From Ciona intestinalis (taxonomy: Eukaryota; Chordata; Ascidiacea; Phlebobranchia; Cionidae), in NCBI RefSeq assembly GCF_000224145.3, contig NW_004190347.2, positions 143,165-207,164 of the forward strand: 64,000 nt of DNA. Direction: 5' to 3'. The position numbers and the translations under genes were made by a program. Within the stretch, counting starts at the first letter, position 1. Every line of letters starts with the position of its first letter. Below the pieces are notes generated by a model. The model was not told the DNA's origin, made no database searches, and saw only the letters and a program-made list of their open reading frames with translations. This document shows positions 40,701-50,900 of this stretch, piece after piece.

Positions 40701-43125
40701 GTACTCGGACTCAACTCATAAGTGAGGTTGAAATACCCGGTATTATTTCTCACAAGCACCATTGTTACATCACAGGTTGGTGGGTACAGTTGGACACAAC
40801 AGAAATGTTTGAGCACGATTCAGTCTTACGACCCAAACAAGGACCAATGGGAGAATCCAGGTAATATCTAAGAAAATAAAGACATGATTATTAATTCACA
40901 CAGTCGTTATAACACGGGTGTTTTGTTCCATGCATCTTGTGTATGAGTTATCACTTAACTTTGTGGGTGATTAAATACTTTTCCATGCAACACAATTCAT
41001 TTATTTACCAGTGACAGCGATAGTACTTATAAATCCCAGAAAAGCTATTGTAACCAGTTTAAAATACCTGAAGGAAAGATTTAATATGGCAGAAAAATAG
41101 CATCAAGAAAGTTCATTGATTTATTTTCTAGGAAATCTTCCAATTGAGTTATCTGGTGTTCGGTTAGCCAACCTCACTATACCATACACTGTGTCTCCAA
41201 GGAGTGGCTTGACACAAGGTAGTCACGTGCCGCTGTCATGGCCCCCGAAGCCGGGCCAAGCCAGGTTTATTGAACAGGTAGTGTAGTGTTATACGATCTC
41301 TATGTTTATATGTTGTGCCTGTATGTGCTAAGGTGTTTATGGGAATATATGTTACGAGGGTAAAAGTATTAAAGTAGTGTAAAGAGGTATAAGGATTAAT
41401 GTTTAAACCAAAGATTAATAAAATAGTTCAACGTAAAACTGGATATAGCTATGACAGTCAATTACAATTAAAAGCAAAAACAACAAATGAACGATGCATG
41501 CTATATTTACTACTATTTTGGTTAGGATTTTAATTTATGTATGACCCCTAAATTATCGACTTAATTATTAGCAGGACCCCCGCATGATGATGGGAAACCC
41601 CCTGTTTAACCCCGCAGGGGGACCCCCGATATCTGGGTTCATGGACCCATTCGCTATGAATGACATGAGGGACGCAATGAGCGAATACACTCAATCAAGT
41701 ATGGGAAGGTAAATGAAACAAATATCATGTTACTTCTGCTACCAAGCATAATGTAGATAGTCTGTAAGTAGGTGTATACTTAATGTGGGCGTAATGTTCG
41801 TTTCATATTGTATAATTAATATGATCTTTTCCATTAGTTACCACTAGGTTAGAGCAATTTGTTAAGTGACTTACCCAAGGACACATACACCCACATTGTG
41901 CTTGATAATAAAAAAATTATGTTGTGGGGAAGATGGGACACTTTTAGCACATATATTCAAATATCCTGATCGTGTTTTTAACAATTAACAACCGTTTATG
42001 AAAGTCGTGTGGATACGGTTTTATAATTCTTTAAATGTTCTTTGTTTAATACCAAATAGATTCAATGGAACGAAAAATTAGAATGGAAAGGTGTCCCATA
42101 TTACCCCACCCTACTATATGTTATGTCATAGATTTGCTCCACCACTTTCAATGGGCCGAGATGGAAGATTACCGACCGCGAAAGACTTACGCGCACCAAT
42201 GGTTCGTAACATGCCGCTAGATGTGGGCAAAGAGTACAGGCTTGCGAGTCAGGAAGGTTCAAGTATTTACAGGTTCGTGATATTACCTTAGGTGGGGTTT
42301 GAACGTGGTACGTCTTGGTCACACATATAGGAATGTGAATGTTGCAAGATACGTTTTCCAATATGCAAGAAAGGACCCACTATCAATAGTTTAAGACTGC
42401 AATAGCTTATTCAGCTACTAGACTCTGGGCATGGGAGTGGCAATCATAGATTAGTCACTCAAGCTTCTACTAATTATAATCCCACCCCCAGCCACCCACG
42501 TAGCACAAGCATCGATGACGGAAGCAGTATGTCGTCACGTCCGCTCACTGGGTACAAAGACACAGAAACCGACGCGTCCGAAGGTACCTCTATGATGTCA
42601 CAGAAGGACAGCACTCTCAGATCCGACGAAGGAAGAAAAGCGAGACAATCAGAATCATCGGACAGGTGATTATTTTGTAATAATTGTTCACTGTGACGTC
42701 ATAATGAAATATTGTGATGCTTCAATTACGATTATCGTCTTACTGTCAGCAATAGATAATACGAGTTACCATATGTCAATTTGTGGGCGATTGCTTTTCT
42801 GTATGACTGACAATTTGAATAACCCAATAATGACGACTAGGTTGGAGCAATTGTCGTGAAGTGTCTTGCCCAGGGACACGTACGCCAACATTTGTAACCT
42901 TTGGGCTAGTTACAGGCGCGCTAACCACTGTATATACGGCGCTGCACAATTGGTGTATAGACAGTTCTTTGTTGTTGCATCACTACCTTTGTCTGTTATG
43001 TAACAATCTACTTATTACATCACAGTGACAGCGATGACGACCTCAAATCTGGACCAAGTTCAATCGTCCAATCGCGCTCGAAGAGTACAGACTCGTTGGA
43101 AGATTCGCTGAGAGCTTACCGTTAA
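34782..43125 (+). CDS. Kelch-like BTB-BACK-Kelch protein with long C-terminal tail
   Basis: Probable substrate adaptor of a CUL3 ubiquitin ligase: the BTB and BACK domains hold CUL3 and the Kelch propeller holds the target. Eighteen exons (34782-34856, 35010-35204, 35606-35758, 36324-36470, 36828-36940, 37191-37374, 37683-37819, 38327-38434, 38646-38734, 38974-39166, 39751-39878, 40280-40386, 40776-40860, 41132-41277, 41572-41708, 42132-42272, 42492-42665, 43026-43125) join in frame to 803 residues. BTB about 48-150 (ILCDVTLIAQEQPFLAHKNV), BACK about 150-290, and six Kelch blades about 290-575, marked by MVIIGG, LYVVGG, MYALGG, IYISGG, IFVTGG and IFVVGG. The last ~230 residues are a Met/Pro-rich then Ser/Asp-rich tail not usual in the family. 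Which vertebrate KLHL is orthologous is unclear. Confidence 0.93.
35805..36040 (-). mobile_element. MITE-B copies (Kelch intron 3)
   Basis: Two and a half copies. The first has a small internal duplication of GTATGAAACAGAACACC. Confidence 0.8.
37850..38030 (+). mobile_element. MITE-B pair (Kelch intron 7)
   Basis: Two adjoining copies sharing GTAACTTATTTATCCTCGCA and the GGCGGAGC core. Confidence 0.8.
41924..42121. mobile_element. MITE-A copy next to Kelch exon 16
   Basis: Its right end (TTACCCCACCCTACTATATG) finishes about 10 bases before the exon 16 acceptor, so the element supplies the pyrimidine-rich tract for that splice site. Confidence 0.83.
42790..42965 (-). mobile_element. tRNA-derived SINE (Kelch intron 17)
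   Basis: Contains GACTAGGTTGGAGCAATTGT, TTGCCCAGGGACACGTACGC and GGCGCGCTAACCACTGTATA, matching the SINE at 57230. Confidence 0.7.
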
Positions 43126-43158
43126 TTTATTTATGCCTGTTGTACCTATTTCGTGTAG

Positions 43159-43444
43159 CGTATATAGTAGGGTGGGGGAAGATGGGACATCTTTCATTTC
43201 ATTTTAGTGTCCCATTCGGTATTAAATATAGAACATTCAAAGAATTATAAAATCGTATCCTCACGACCCCCATAGACCGTTGTTATTTGTTTAAAACACG
43301 TTCAGGATATTTGGATATTAGGTGCTGAATTACGTTACGTAATATATGACGTACTTTCCCGTACTTATAAAGAACTTTCATGACGTGGGTAAAGGTCAAC
43401 TGGGGGTGCTAAGGATGTCCTGCCTTTCCCCACCCTACTATATA
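43159..43444. mobile_element. MITE-A with ~90-base insertion
   Basis: Normal ends, but after TTAGGTGCTGAA an extra stretch with GTTACGTAATATATGACGTA separates the two halves; it has no obvious target duplication. Confidence 0.75.
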
Positions 43445-43895
43445 TTAGTTGGATATTTGCTTGAACTTGTAAAAAAAAAAACTACAATTTTGGGTAAACC
43501 GTTTTTTTTTTATCAGTGGTGTTTAATAGCTTATAGGTTTTCGTCTAAAATTATGTGATTTTTGCAACTTTTTATACGTCATCCAAATTAGTACATGATA
43601 ATAAATATTAAGGTTTGAGAAATGTTGGATTTTCTGTTCTTCACGGAACAAAACACGGGCCTATTTACACCAGACTCTGATTTACACCAAAACTTTTGTG
43701 TTTCCGCCTTACTATGCTTCCATATATTTTACCGTGCAAATATTTATGTAAACTGAAAAAAGGAACAAATATATTCGCAATGAAATAAAATATTCCATGA
43801 AACATCAGCTTTTTAAATTTACCGCTCCCCAAATATTTCTACTTCGCAGACACGTGGTTTCAAATTTATGTTTTATCTATTTGACCTATAACCTA

Positions 43896-43928
43896 TGACG
43901 TCATGGAAAAGGCGCAGCCGCCATCTTG
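43896..43928 (+). promoter_or_regulatory. CRE and YY1-type motif, candidate RBM39 promoter
   Basis: TGACGTCA at 43896-43903 is followed by GCCGCCATCTTG at 43917-43928, the reverse complement of the YY1 motif common near housekeeping starts. A possible first-exon donor, AAAGGTACGTTACG, lies about 150 bases on. If transcription begins here, a ~1.7 kb intron would end at 45819. Confidence 0.45.
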
Positions 43929-45829
43929 TTACAAAAGTTTCGCTTAATTTTCGTTGTGGGCGAATTTTGAACGTTTAGTGCAGTTGTAACATTCTAAATT
44001 AGCAGTTCTAGGCGTATATGATCAGTTGCATAGGTGCTTATGACTTTATTACTATTATTATATGAAAAAAAGAAGCGTAAAGGTACGTTACGCGTATATA
44101 ACAAAAAGGCGTAACGAAAAATATTTTTTAAATGTATATTTCTCTGCTAAAAAGTTAACGGAATCGATAAAAGTAAACTTCAATGCTTTTTATTGATGAC
44201 GTAACATAGACGATTGTCCTAACATCTGTTATCCATTGTTACAGATGAATCAGAAACAATGTTGAGCTTATTGCGTTTGTTGTTCACAAGTCTCTTGCAG
44301 CAGTTATAACAAGTATAGGCTTAACTTTGTAGGCCTTTAAATATATACTGGGTTTAGCATACAAATAAAGCCTATACTAAAGCCTGTACATAAGTTAACA
44401 TAACACTCCACCAACTGTTGGCATCTTTACTTTGTATTAACTGTTCATATAGAAAATGCTATGCCACTGAAAAGTGAAAAATTCCTAACTAGTCCTGAAA
44501 ATTCTGTGTGCTATATAAAAAAGTCCTGAGCTAGCTATCTTATCTATGTAATTGATCCATGTATTACTCCATATGTTGTTTATTAACTTAAAATATAAAG
44601 GTTGTTGTCTGTTGCCAGAAATGAACCTGGACCTTCCATTTCGGCAACACCAGATCGCAAACAACGTACAATTATTGGTATTTAATCTTTTATTCAGAAA
44701 TTGTATGGGGACTTAAATCAAGCTGTAATTTTAGTCGCATTTTAATTTGGTAAACGTGGTTGACTTATTAAGTTTATGGTGACTTTAAATAAAGCTGGAA
44801 TTTTAAAAGGGAAAACCTAATAATCTAATTTTTAGCTTATAGCCATGTTTTACATTGTAGAAATTTGTATATTTAAGTTCTTAATGTGGGCATAGGACTT
44901 AGGATTGGGACCAAAGACCGCCAGTTACATAATATTAATAAATCAATTCTAAACTGCATCTGATAGTTTTTGGAAGTGCCTTCTTTGCTTCTGGTTAAGT
45001 CTAGTATTTCATACTCTTTCGTGTTCTTTTATTGAGCATTCATCTGTGTAGCCCGTTTTACATTTGAAATATCATTTCTACAGTGTTACCACTATCAAGA
45101 TGGACGTCTCTCTGCTTGTCACAGTTCCAAAGCATTTGTAACATTAATTTATAATGTCATATACCCCAAACAAACACATGTGTCATACTATATTATTTTG
45201 CAGTTTTCCCCCTTGAGTTTTGCCTCCATCTCAACCTACAAAGCCTTTATCATGGTACTTATCATATTTACCAATCTATTGTGTATTGTGTTATAAGTTA
45301 AAAAATGGCAACAATTTTTTCATATAATGTCATTGCAAAAGCTGTTGCATTTTTAGTTAAAAAACGTAAAAACAAAATATTTTTGCAGTCCTGGTTCACA
45401 GTGAACAGTTATACATAGTCTTAAGTATTTTATATTTCCCGTTTCCAGCAGTTTCTTATGATTTTATAAATTTTCAGACTCTTGTCTCATGTGGAACTGC
45501 CAGGCCAGGGTTGAAGAATTCTTAACTTTTTTTTACAGATCTTAAAAGTGTCGCGGTCAGACCACTAACCTAACTATTTTTTAATCCATGTATGTAGGAT
45601 ATAGGTTTCCGCCCAAAACAGTTCTTTTTGTGCTCGTGCCCCAGTAATCGTGAGTTATATTTAACCTAACCTGATAGCTTACCACTATCACACATTGCAT
45701 TTAATATTTCTGTTGTTTTCTGTTTTGTTAAGGCAGTTTGTAGATTCTGATTTGTTCCAGATAGGATTACAAGTGAAAAGTTGAACTCAATTTTGACTTT
45801 TTCTCCTCAAAGCAGAGATATAGATAAAG

Positions 45830-47227
45830 ATGACGGATGACATTGATGTAGAAGCTATGCTGGAAGCTCCTTTCCAGAAGAGCAGTGAAAAAGAAGCGAA
45901 GAAAAAGAGCGAGAAAAAGTCCCGAAAGCGAAGCAGGAGCCGATCAAGGAGTAGAAGCAGAAGACACAGAAGATCGAGGTCCAGATCAAGATCCAGGGAT
46001 CGGAAGAGGAGCAGCAGAGGTGGGAAGCGGAGCCGTTCTCGTGAGAGGAGAAGACATCGATCTAGATCGCCGAGAAGAAGTCCGAAGAGAGTCTCGCCTC
46101 CCAAACCGAGATCACCAAGTCCTCCCGATCGAGATGCGAGGACCATATTCTGCATGCAACTTGCTCAAAGGATTCGGGTCCGAGATTTAGAAGAGTTTTT
46201 CTCATCTGTTGGGAAGGTTCGCGAAGTAAAACTTATCCAGGATAAACATTCAAAGAGGTCAAAAGGCATCGCGTATGTTGAGTTCAAGGATCTCGAATCT
46301 ATTCCATTAGCGCTTGGGCTAAGTGGGCAGAAGTTACTTGGAGTTCCTATCGTAGTGCAACCAACACAATCAGAGAAAAATAAAATAGCAGCTGCGCAGC
46401 TAAGTTTGCAGAAAGCAGCGCTTGGGCCCACAAAGCTATATGTTGGTTCATTGCATGAAAACATCACAGAAGAAATGATCAAGGGGATTTTTTCGCCGTT
46501 TGGTCGAGTTGAGCAAGTTCAAATTATAAAGGATGACGCTGGGGCGTCACGTGGATACGGTTTCATTACTTTCGCTGAAGCTGAGTGTGCAAAACGTGCG
46601 CTTGACCAATTGAATGGATTTGAGATTGCTGGCAAACCAATTAAGCTGAACACTGTTAGTTACGGAACTGATATGAATGCAATGCAAGGTTTGGCTAGTG
46701 GGCCTTCATTCTTGGATAATGATGCTGTTGAAAGGGCTGGCATTGATCTTGGTACAACAGGAAGGTTGCAGCTCATGGCGAAACTTGCTGAAGGAACTGG
46801 CTTAGAAGTTCCGTCTGCTGCACAGCAAGCTTTGTATCTTGGCCAATCCATGGGTCTCGGCCTTCCACAAAGTGCAGCAGGTACCACAGGTGCACCACCA
46901 ATTGCTACAACATGCTTCCAGTTATCTAATATGTTCGATCCATTGAATGAAACTGGTTCCAGTTGGGATAAGGAGATACGTGACGACGTTATTGAGGAAT
47001 GCCAACGTCATGGAGCAGTTTATCACGTTTTTGTGGACAAGCAATCAAAGGGAAACGTTTATGTGAAATGTGATTCTGTATCTGCAGCAGCTAATTCAGT
47101 TGCAGCTCTGCATGGGAGATATTTTGCAGGGAATATGATAACTGCCGCGTATGTACCTGTAGTAAACTACCATTCCCTATTCCCTGATGCTGCTTATTCA
47201 ACCACTCCATTAAAACCTGGGCAGTAA
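45830..47227 (+). CDS. RBM39: RBM39 splicing factor, single coding exon
   Basis: RBM39 (CAPER-alpha) is an SR-like factor that works with U2AF65 and SF3B1 in 3' splice-site choice and also coactivates transcription. All 465 residues lie in one exon (human 530). Order: MTDDIDVEAMLEAP start matching the family, an RS-rich domain (about 30-100), RRM1 (about 105-180, TIFCMQLAQRIRVRDLEEFF), RRM2 (about 201-277, TKLYVGSLHENITEEM), the GIDLGTTGRLQLMAKLAEGT linker, and a C-terminal UHM (about 361-450) with GRYF in place of the R-x-F motif's usual GRWF. It ends NYHSLFPDA plus a short tail. The lack of introns stands out beside intron-rich neighbours. Confidence 0.97.
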   Translation: MTDDIDVEAMLEAPFQKSSEKEAKKKSEKKSRKRSRSRSRSRSRRHRRSRSRSRSRDRKRSSRGGKRSRSRERRRHRSRSPRRSPKRVSPPKPRSPSPPDRDARTIFCMQLAQRIRVRDLEEFFSSVGKVREVKLIQDKHSKRSKGIAYVEFKDLESIPLALGLSGQKLLGVPIVVQPTQSEKNKIAAAQLSLQKAALGPTKLYVGSLHENITEEMIKGIFSPFGRVEQVQIIKDDAGASRGYGFITFAEAECAKRALDQLNGFEIAGKPIKLNTVSYGTDMNAMQGLASGPSFLDNDAVERAGIDLGTTGRLQLMAKLAEGTGLEVPSAAQQALYLGQSMGLGLPQSAAGTTGAPPIATTCFQLSNMFDPLNETGSSWDKEIRDDVIEECQRHGAVYHVFVDKQSKGNVYVKCDSVSAAANSVAALHGRYFAGNMITAAYVPVVNYHSLFPDAAYSTTPLKPGQ

Positions 47228-47994
47228 CTTTGCTTATACAAAAAAACTACAAATACGTTGTTAACATGTTTTTAAAAGGTTCGGAAATGCGTAAAAAATT
47301 TTAAATTGCGTGTGTTACTTAGGATTGTACATAAACCATCTAAACACCAGATAATCATCAAATCTTAATTAATTTACTTACATTTGGCTAAAGAAGTTTT
47401 CTCGTGTATATTTTCACACCAATATATTAAGTTCACTGGCAATTAATGAGTGTTATCTCATTTTTCTTAAATCTGTTCGTTTTTTGGTGATTCTGTTTTC
47501 TTTTTTACTTTCTGCGAGAGATGCCACAATGTAATAAAATGTGTACAGAAGTAATGTTTATGTAGAATATAAGCAAGTTAGGCGTTTATAAGACTAATGG
47601 CAATCCCAAGGAGTTTTTGAATAGAAAATAAAGTGTAGATTGTAAAATGTCATAATAAATGGGTCACATTCGCTTTAAAACTTTATACGAGTTACAATAC
47701 TGAAGGGATCGATAGAACATGTGTTTGAATGATAATGGTAGTTCAGGTCTTTACCAAAGCTTACACAGAAATTAAAAGCAAAAACTAGAAAGATGGAGTT
47801 TTTTAATTTTTATTGTTTAGCGTAAAGCAGAGTCCGTATCTCTGGCGTTAAGTGAGGGTTTAAACAGGGACGAATAAAATGCCGACGTTTTCTTCCCGAA
47901 TGGGGAATTCACCTTAAACCCGCCAAGCTTATAATCAATTTTCATTTACCCCATCTCTAAAAGCTAAGTGCACAATAAAAAATATACATTTGCC
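47228..47994. other. RBM39 3' UTR and PCGF 5' flank
   Basis: The AT-rich 3' UTR runs to one of the poly(A) signals near 47533-47655. The rest is the short 5' flank of the PCGF gene; no promoter motif stands out. Confidence 0.6.
47533..47632 (+). terminator. RBM39 poly(A) signals
   Basis: AATAAA at 47533-47538 and 47627-47632, with a further AATAAA about 20 bases beyond, suggest alternative 3' ends. Confidence 0.6.
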
Positions 47995-50900
47995 ATGGAC
48001 GATTCAGAAGCCGCCAAGGGACCTGAGTTGGACGATATTTCGTTCCCAAACTTGGTCGATTTTCTGCAACTTTATTCAATTCCTGCCAACGAAAGCAGGT
48101 TCTTTACAAGAAGTCAAGTGTTCATCGCGTATAGGGCTTACGTGTCAAGGGTGAACGCTGGTGCAGTAGGTAAGTACTAAATTGAGTAATTGTTCACGTT
48201 TCTATATCAATAAGGTCTCATGGTGAGGCATGCACTTTCGGTTTAGGCCAGAGTCAGCCTGTTATGAACAAAATACCTGTCTTTTTTTTACAATATTAAA
48301 AAAAAGCAAGTTTACTGCTTACTTGGAGTTTACTAACTGTATGTAGGGTTGTATCAGCTTCACAAACATTTTTTTATATAATTTGTTATGATATCCAATT
48401 ATCCATGTTTAAATTACCGTCGTTTTCAATCAATCTTTTTGCCCCTCCATTCAAACAATAATAACTTTAGTTGTCTCTTCGATTATAGTAGTGAAATTTA
48501 AAGATATTTTAAATGAAATTAAAGGTTATAGCGACAAAATAACAGTTTTTAAAACATGCTTACAGTTAAAAACATATTTACATTCAGCTGGAAGAAAATA
48601 ATCCTTGTCGCCACACCTAGCAATGTTACCATTTATTAGCTTACTGTTTTAAACTACAGAGCTATTTATTACATTTTCACAACTTTTATACAATTATTTC
48701 CAGTGACCATGGATTACATTAAGTTTGGAAAACATCTGAGGAAGTTGGCAGAAAATCTTGCTATTCGCACAAAATCTTTGGGGAAAATTGTTTATTATGA
48801 GTTAAAGGTGCCAGAAATGAAGGAAAATGAACGGCAGGTATTGATATATTGTGGCTGATGTTTGTTGCTTTAAATGTAGAAAAATATATTATGTTATTTG
48901 ATTTAATGTTGGATAATATCAATGGTTTGTTATAACTCTACTGTGAGCATGAGGTATATTATATATGAATATACCATGTGTGTCTGGTGTATAAGAAGAC
49001 ACCGATGTTATAACTTGACAGTGAGCATGAGGTGTATGAATACACCATGTGTGTCTGGTGTATAAGAAGACACCCATGTTACAACTCGACAGTGAGCATG
49101 AGGTGTATAAATACACCATGTGTGTCTGGTGTTTAAGAAGACGCCCATGTTATAACTTGGCAGTGAGCATGAGGTATATGAATATACCATGTGTGTCTGG
49201 TGTTTAAGAAGACACCCAGGTTATAACTCAACAGTGAGCATGAGGTGTATGGCTACACCATATGTGTCTGGTGTATAAGAAGACACCCATGTTATAACTC
49301 GACAGTGAGCATGAGGTATATGAATACACCATGTGTGTCTGGTGTATAAGAAGACACCCATGTTATAACTCGACAGTGAGCATGAGGTATATGAATATAC
49401 CATGTGTGTCTGGTGTTTAAGAAGACATCCATGTTATAACTAGGCAGTGAGCATAAGGTGTATGAATACACCATGTGTGTCTGGTGTATAAGAAGACACC
49501 CATGTTATAACTCGACAGTGAGCATGAGGTATATGAATACACCATGTGTGACTGGTGCATTCACTCTTATTATAACTCCCCACATCACACACGCCAAAGT
49601 TTTATAAATGACGGAAAATTAACTTGATCCATTGCGTATTGCTTCTTTACTGATTAATTTTGTGCTAATTTTCCAGGGTTGATCTGCCTAGCCTACCACC
49701 CTAAGTTTGGCACCTATGCCTTACATGTATCTCTATTTACTATTCATATTTTATTTCTATAATTACTAAACAGCCGAATGCAGTTGAAGCAAAACCTAAT
49801 GATGATGAAATAAAGATTAAACTTGCTGATTTAAACATCCATATATCTTGTAAAATATGCTGTGGTTATTTGGTTGATGCGACCACTATTACAGAGTGTC
49901 TTCATTCATGTAAGTTTATATTCAACAATAAAATAGGTTTATTTTTAAATTTGTAATTGTAATAAATTTTGTGAATCTGACCCTGACCTGGTGCTGTGTT
50001 GAACTTAATTTTTGTCTGTCACGTTTTTTAGCACAAAATCCTTAATATAATTTAGTTATTTACTATATTTTGTTTGCTGTCGTGGCACTATGATTGGTCT
50101 GGCTCAAGGCATTTGAGTCTTAATGATGACACTTGACTAATTTCTGCAACCCAGTGATATGGGTTATCTAAATAATCAGCCATACATTAAAAAAAAATAT
50201 ATATATATTCACCCACAAAGTGACATTGCTATATGACAACTCATAACCGCACACGGGGTGTATAGAACAGCACCAGTGAAAACTTACACCTATCTTTACT
50301 TACAGTTTGCAAAAGTTGTATCACGAAACACTTGGCTGTTTACCTCACATGCCCCATATGCGACGTCAAGCTTCAAAACGCCAACATTTATTCTTCAGTT
50401 AAAGCTGATATCGTACTACAAGATATCGTGGATAAACTGTTGCCAGGAATTCAGACAAGTGAGTTGTATTTCATGTTGTTGTAATTTGTTTATCCTAATA
50501 TGGCAGGGGAACTACCAAGTTATCCATATAGAATAGAATGTGCATATACAATATTGGGGTAATGGGCCAACTCTGGTCTAAATTCCAGGTCCCATGGCAT
50601 GCCTCACTGCAGGACCTCACCTATATAGAATAGAATGTGCATATACAATGTTGTGGTAATGGGCCAACTCTGGTCTAAATCCCAGGTCCCATGGCATGCC
50701 TCACTGCAGGACCTCACCTATATAGAATAGAATGTGCATATACAATGTTGTGGTAATGGGCCAACTCTGGTCTAAATCCCAGGTCCCATGGCATGCCTCA
50801 CTGCAGGACCTCACCTATATAGAATAGAATGTGCATATACAATGTTGTGGTAATGGGCCAACTCTGGTCTAAATCCCAGGTCCCATGGCGTGCCTCACTG

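Larger units (their letters stand above)
43126..45829. other. Intergenic region and 5' flank of RBM39
   Basis: Holds the Kelch gene 3' UTR (AATAAA at 43600-43605), a MITE-A with an extra insertion (43159-43444), a candidate promoter near 43896-43928, and about 1.8 kb of AT-rich sequence that may be a 5' UTR intron. A splice acceptor (TCCTCAAAGCAG) ends at 45819. No protein gene was recognised. Confidence 0.55.

Noticed and set aside
44588..44680. Short coding exon between CAG and GTATTT (MNLDLPFRQHQ frame) upstream of RBM39
   Set aside because: Splice-like edges but no family match and no phase link to RBM39; at most a 5' UTR exon.
45885..46190. Overlapping frames, both strands, over the RBM39 RS region
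   Set aside because: Shadows caused by the arginine/serine repeat codons of the true frame.
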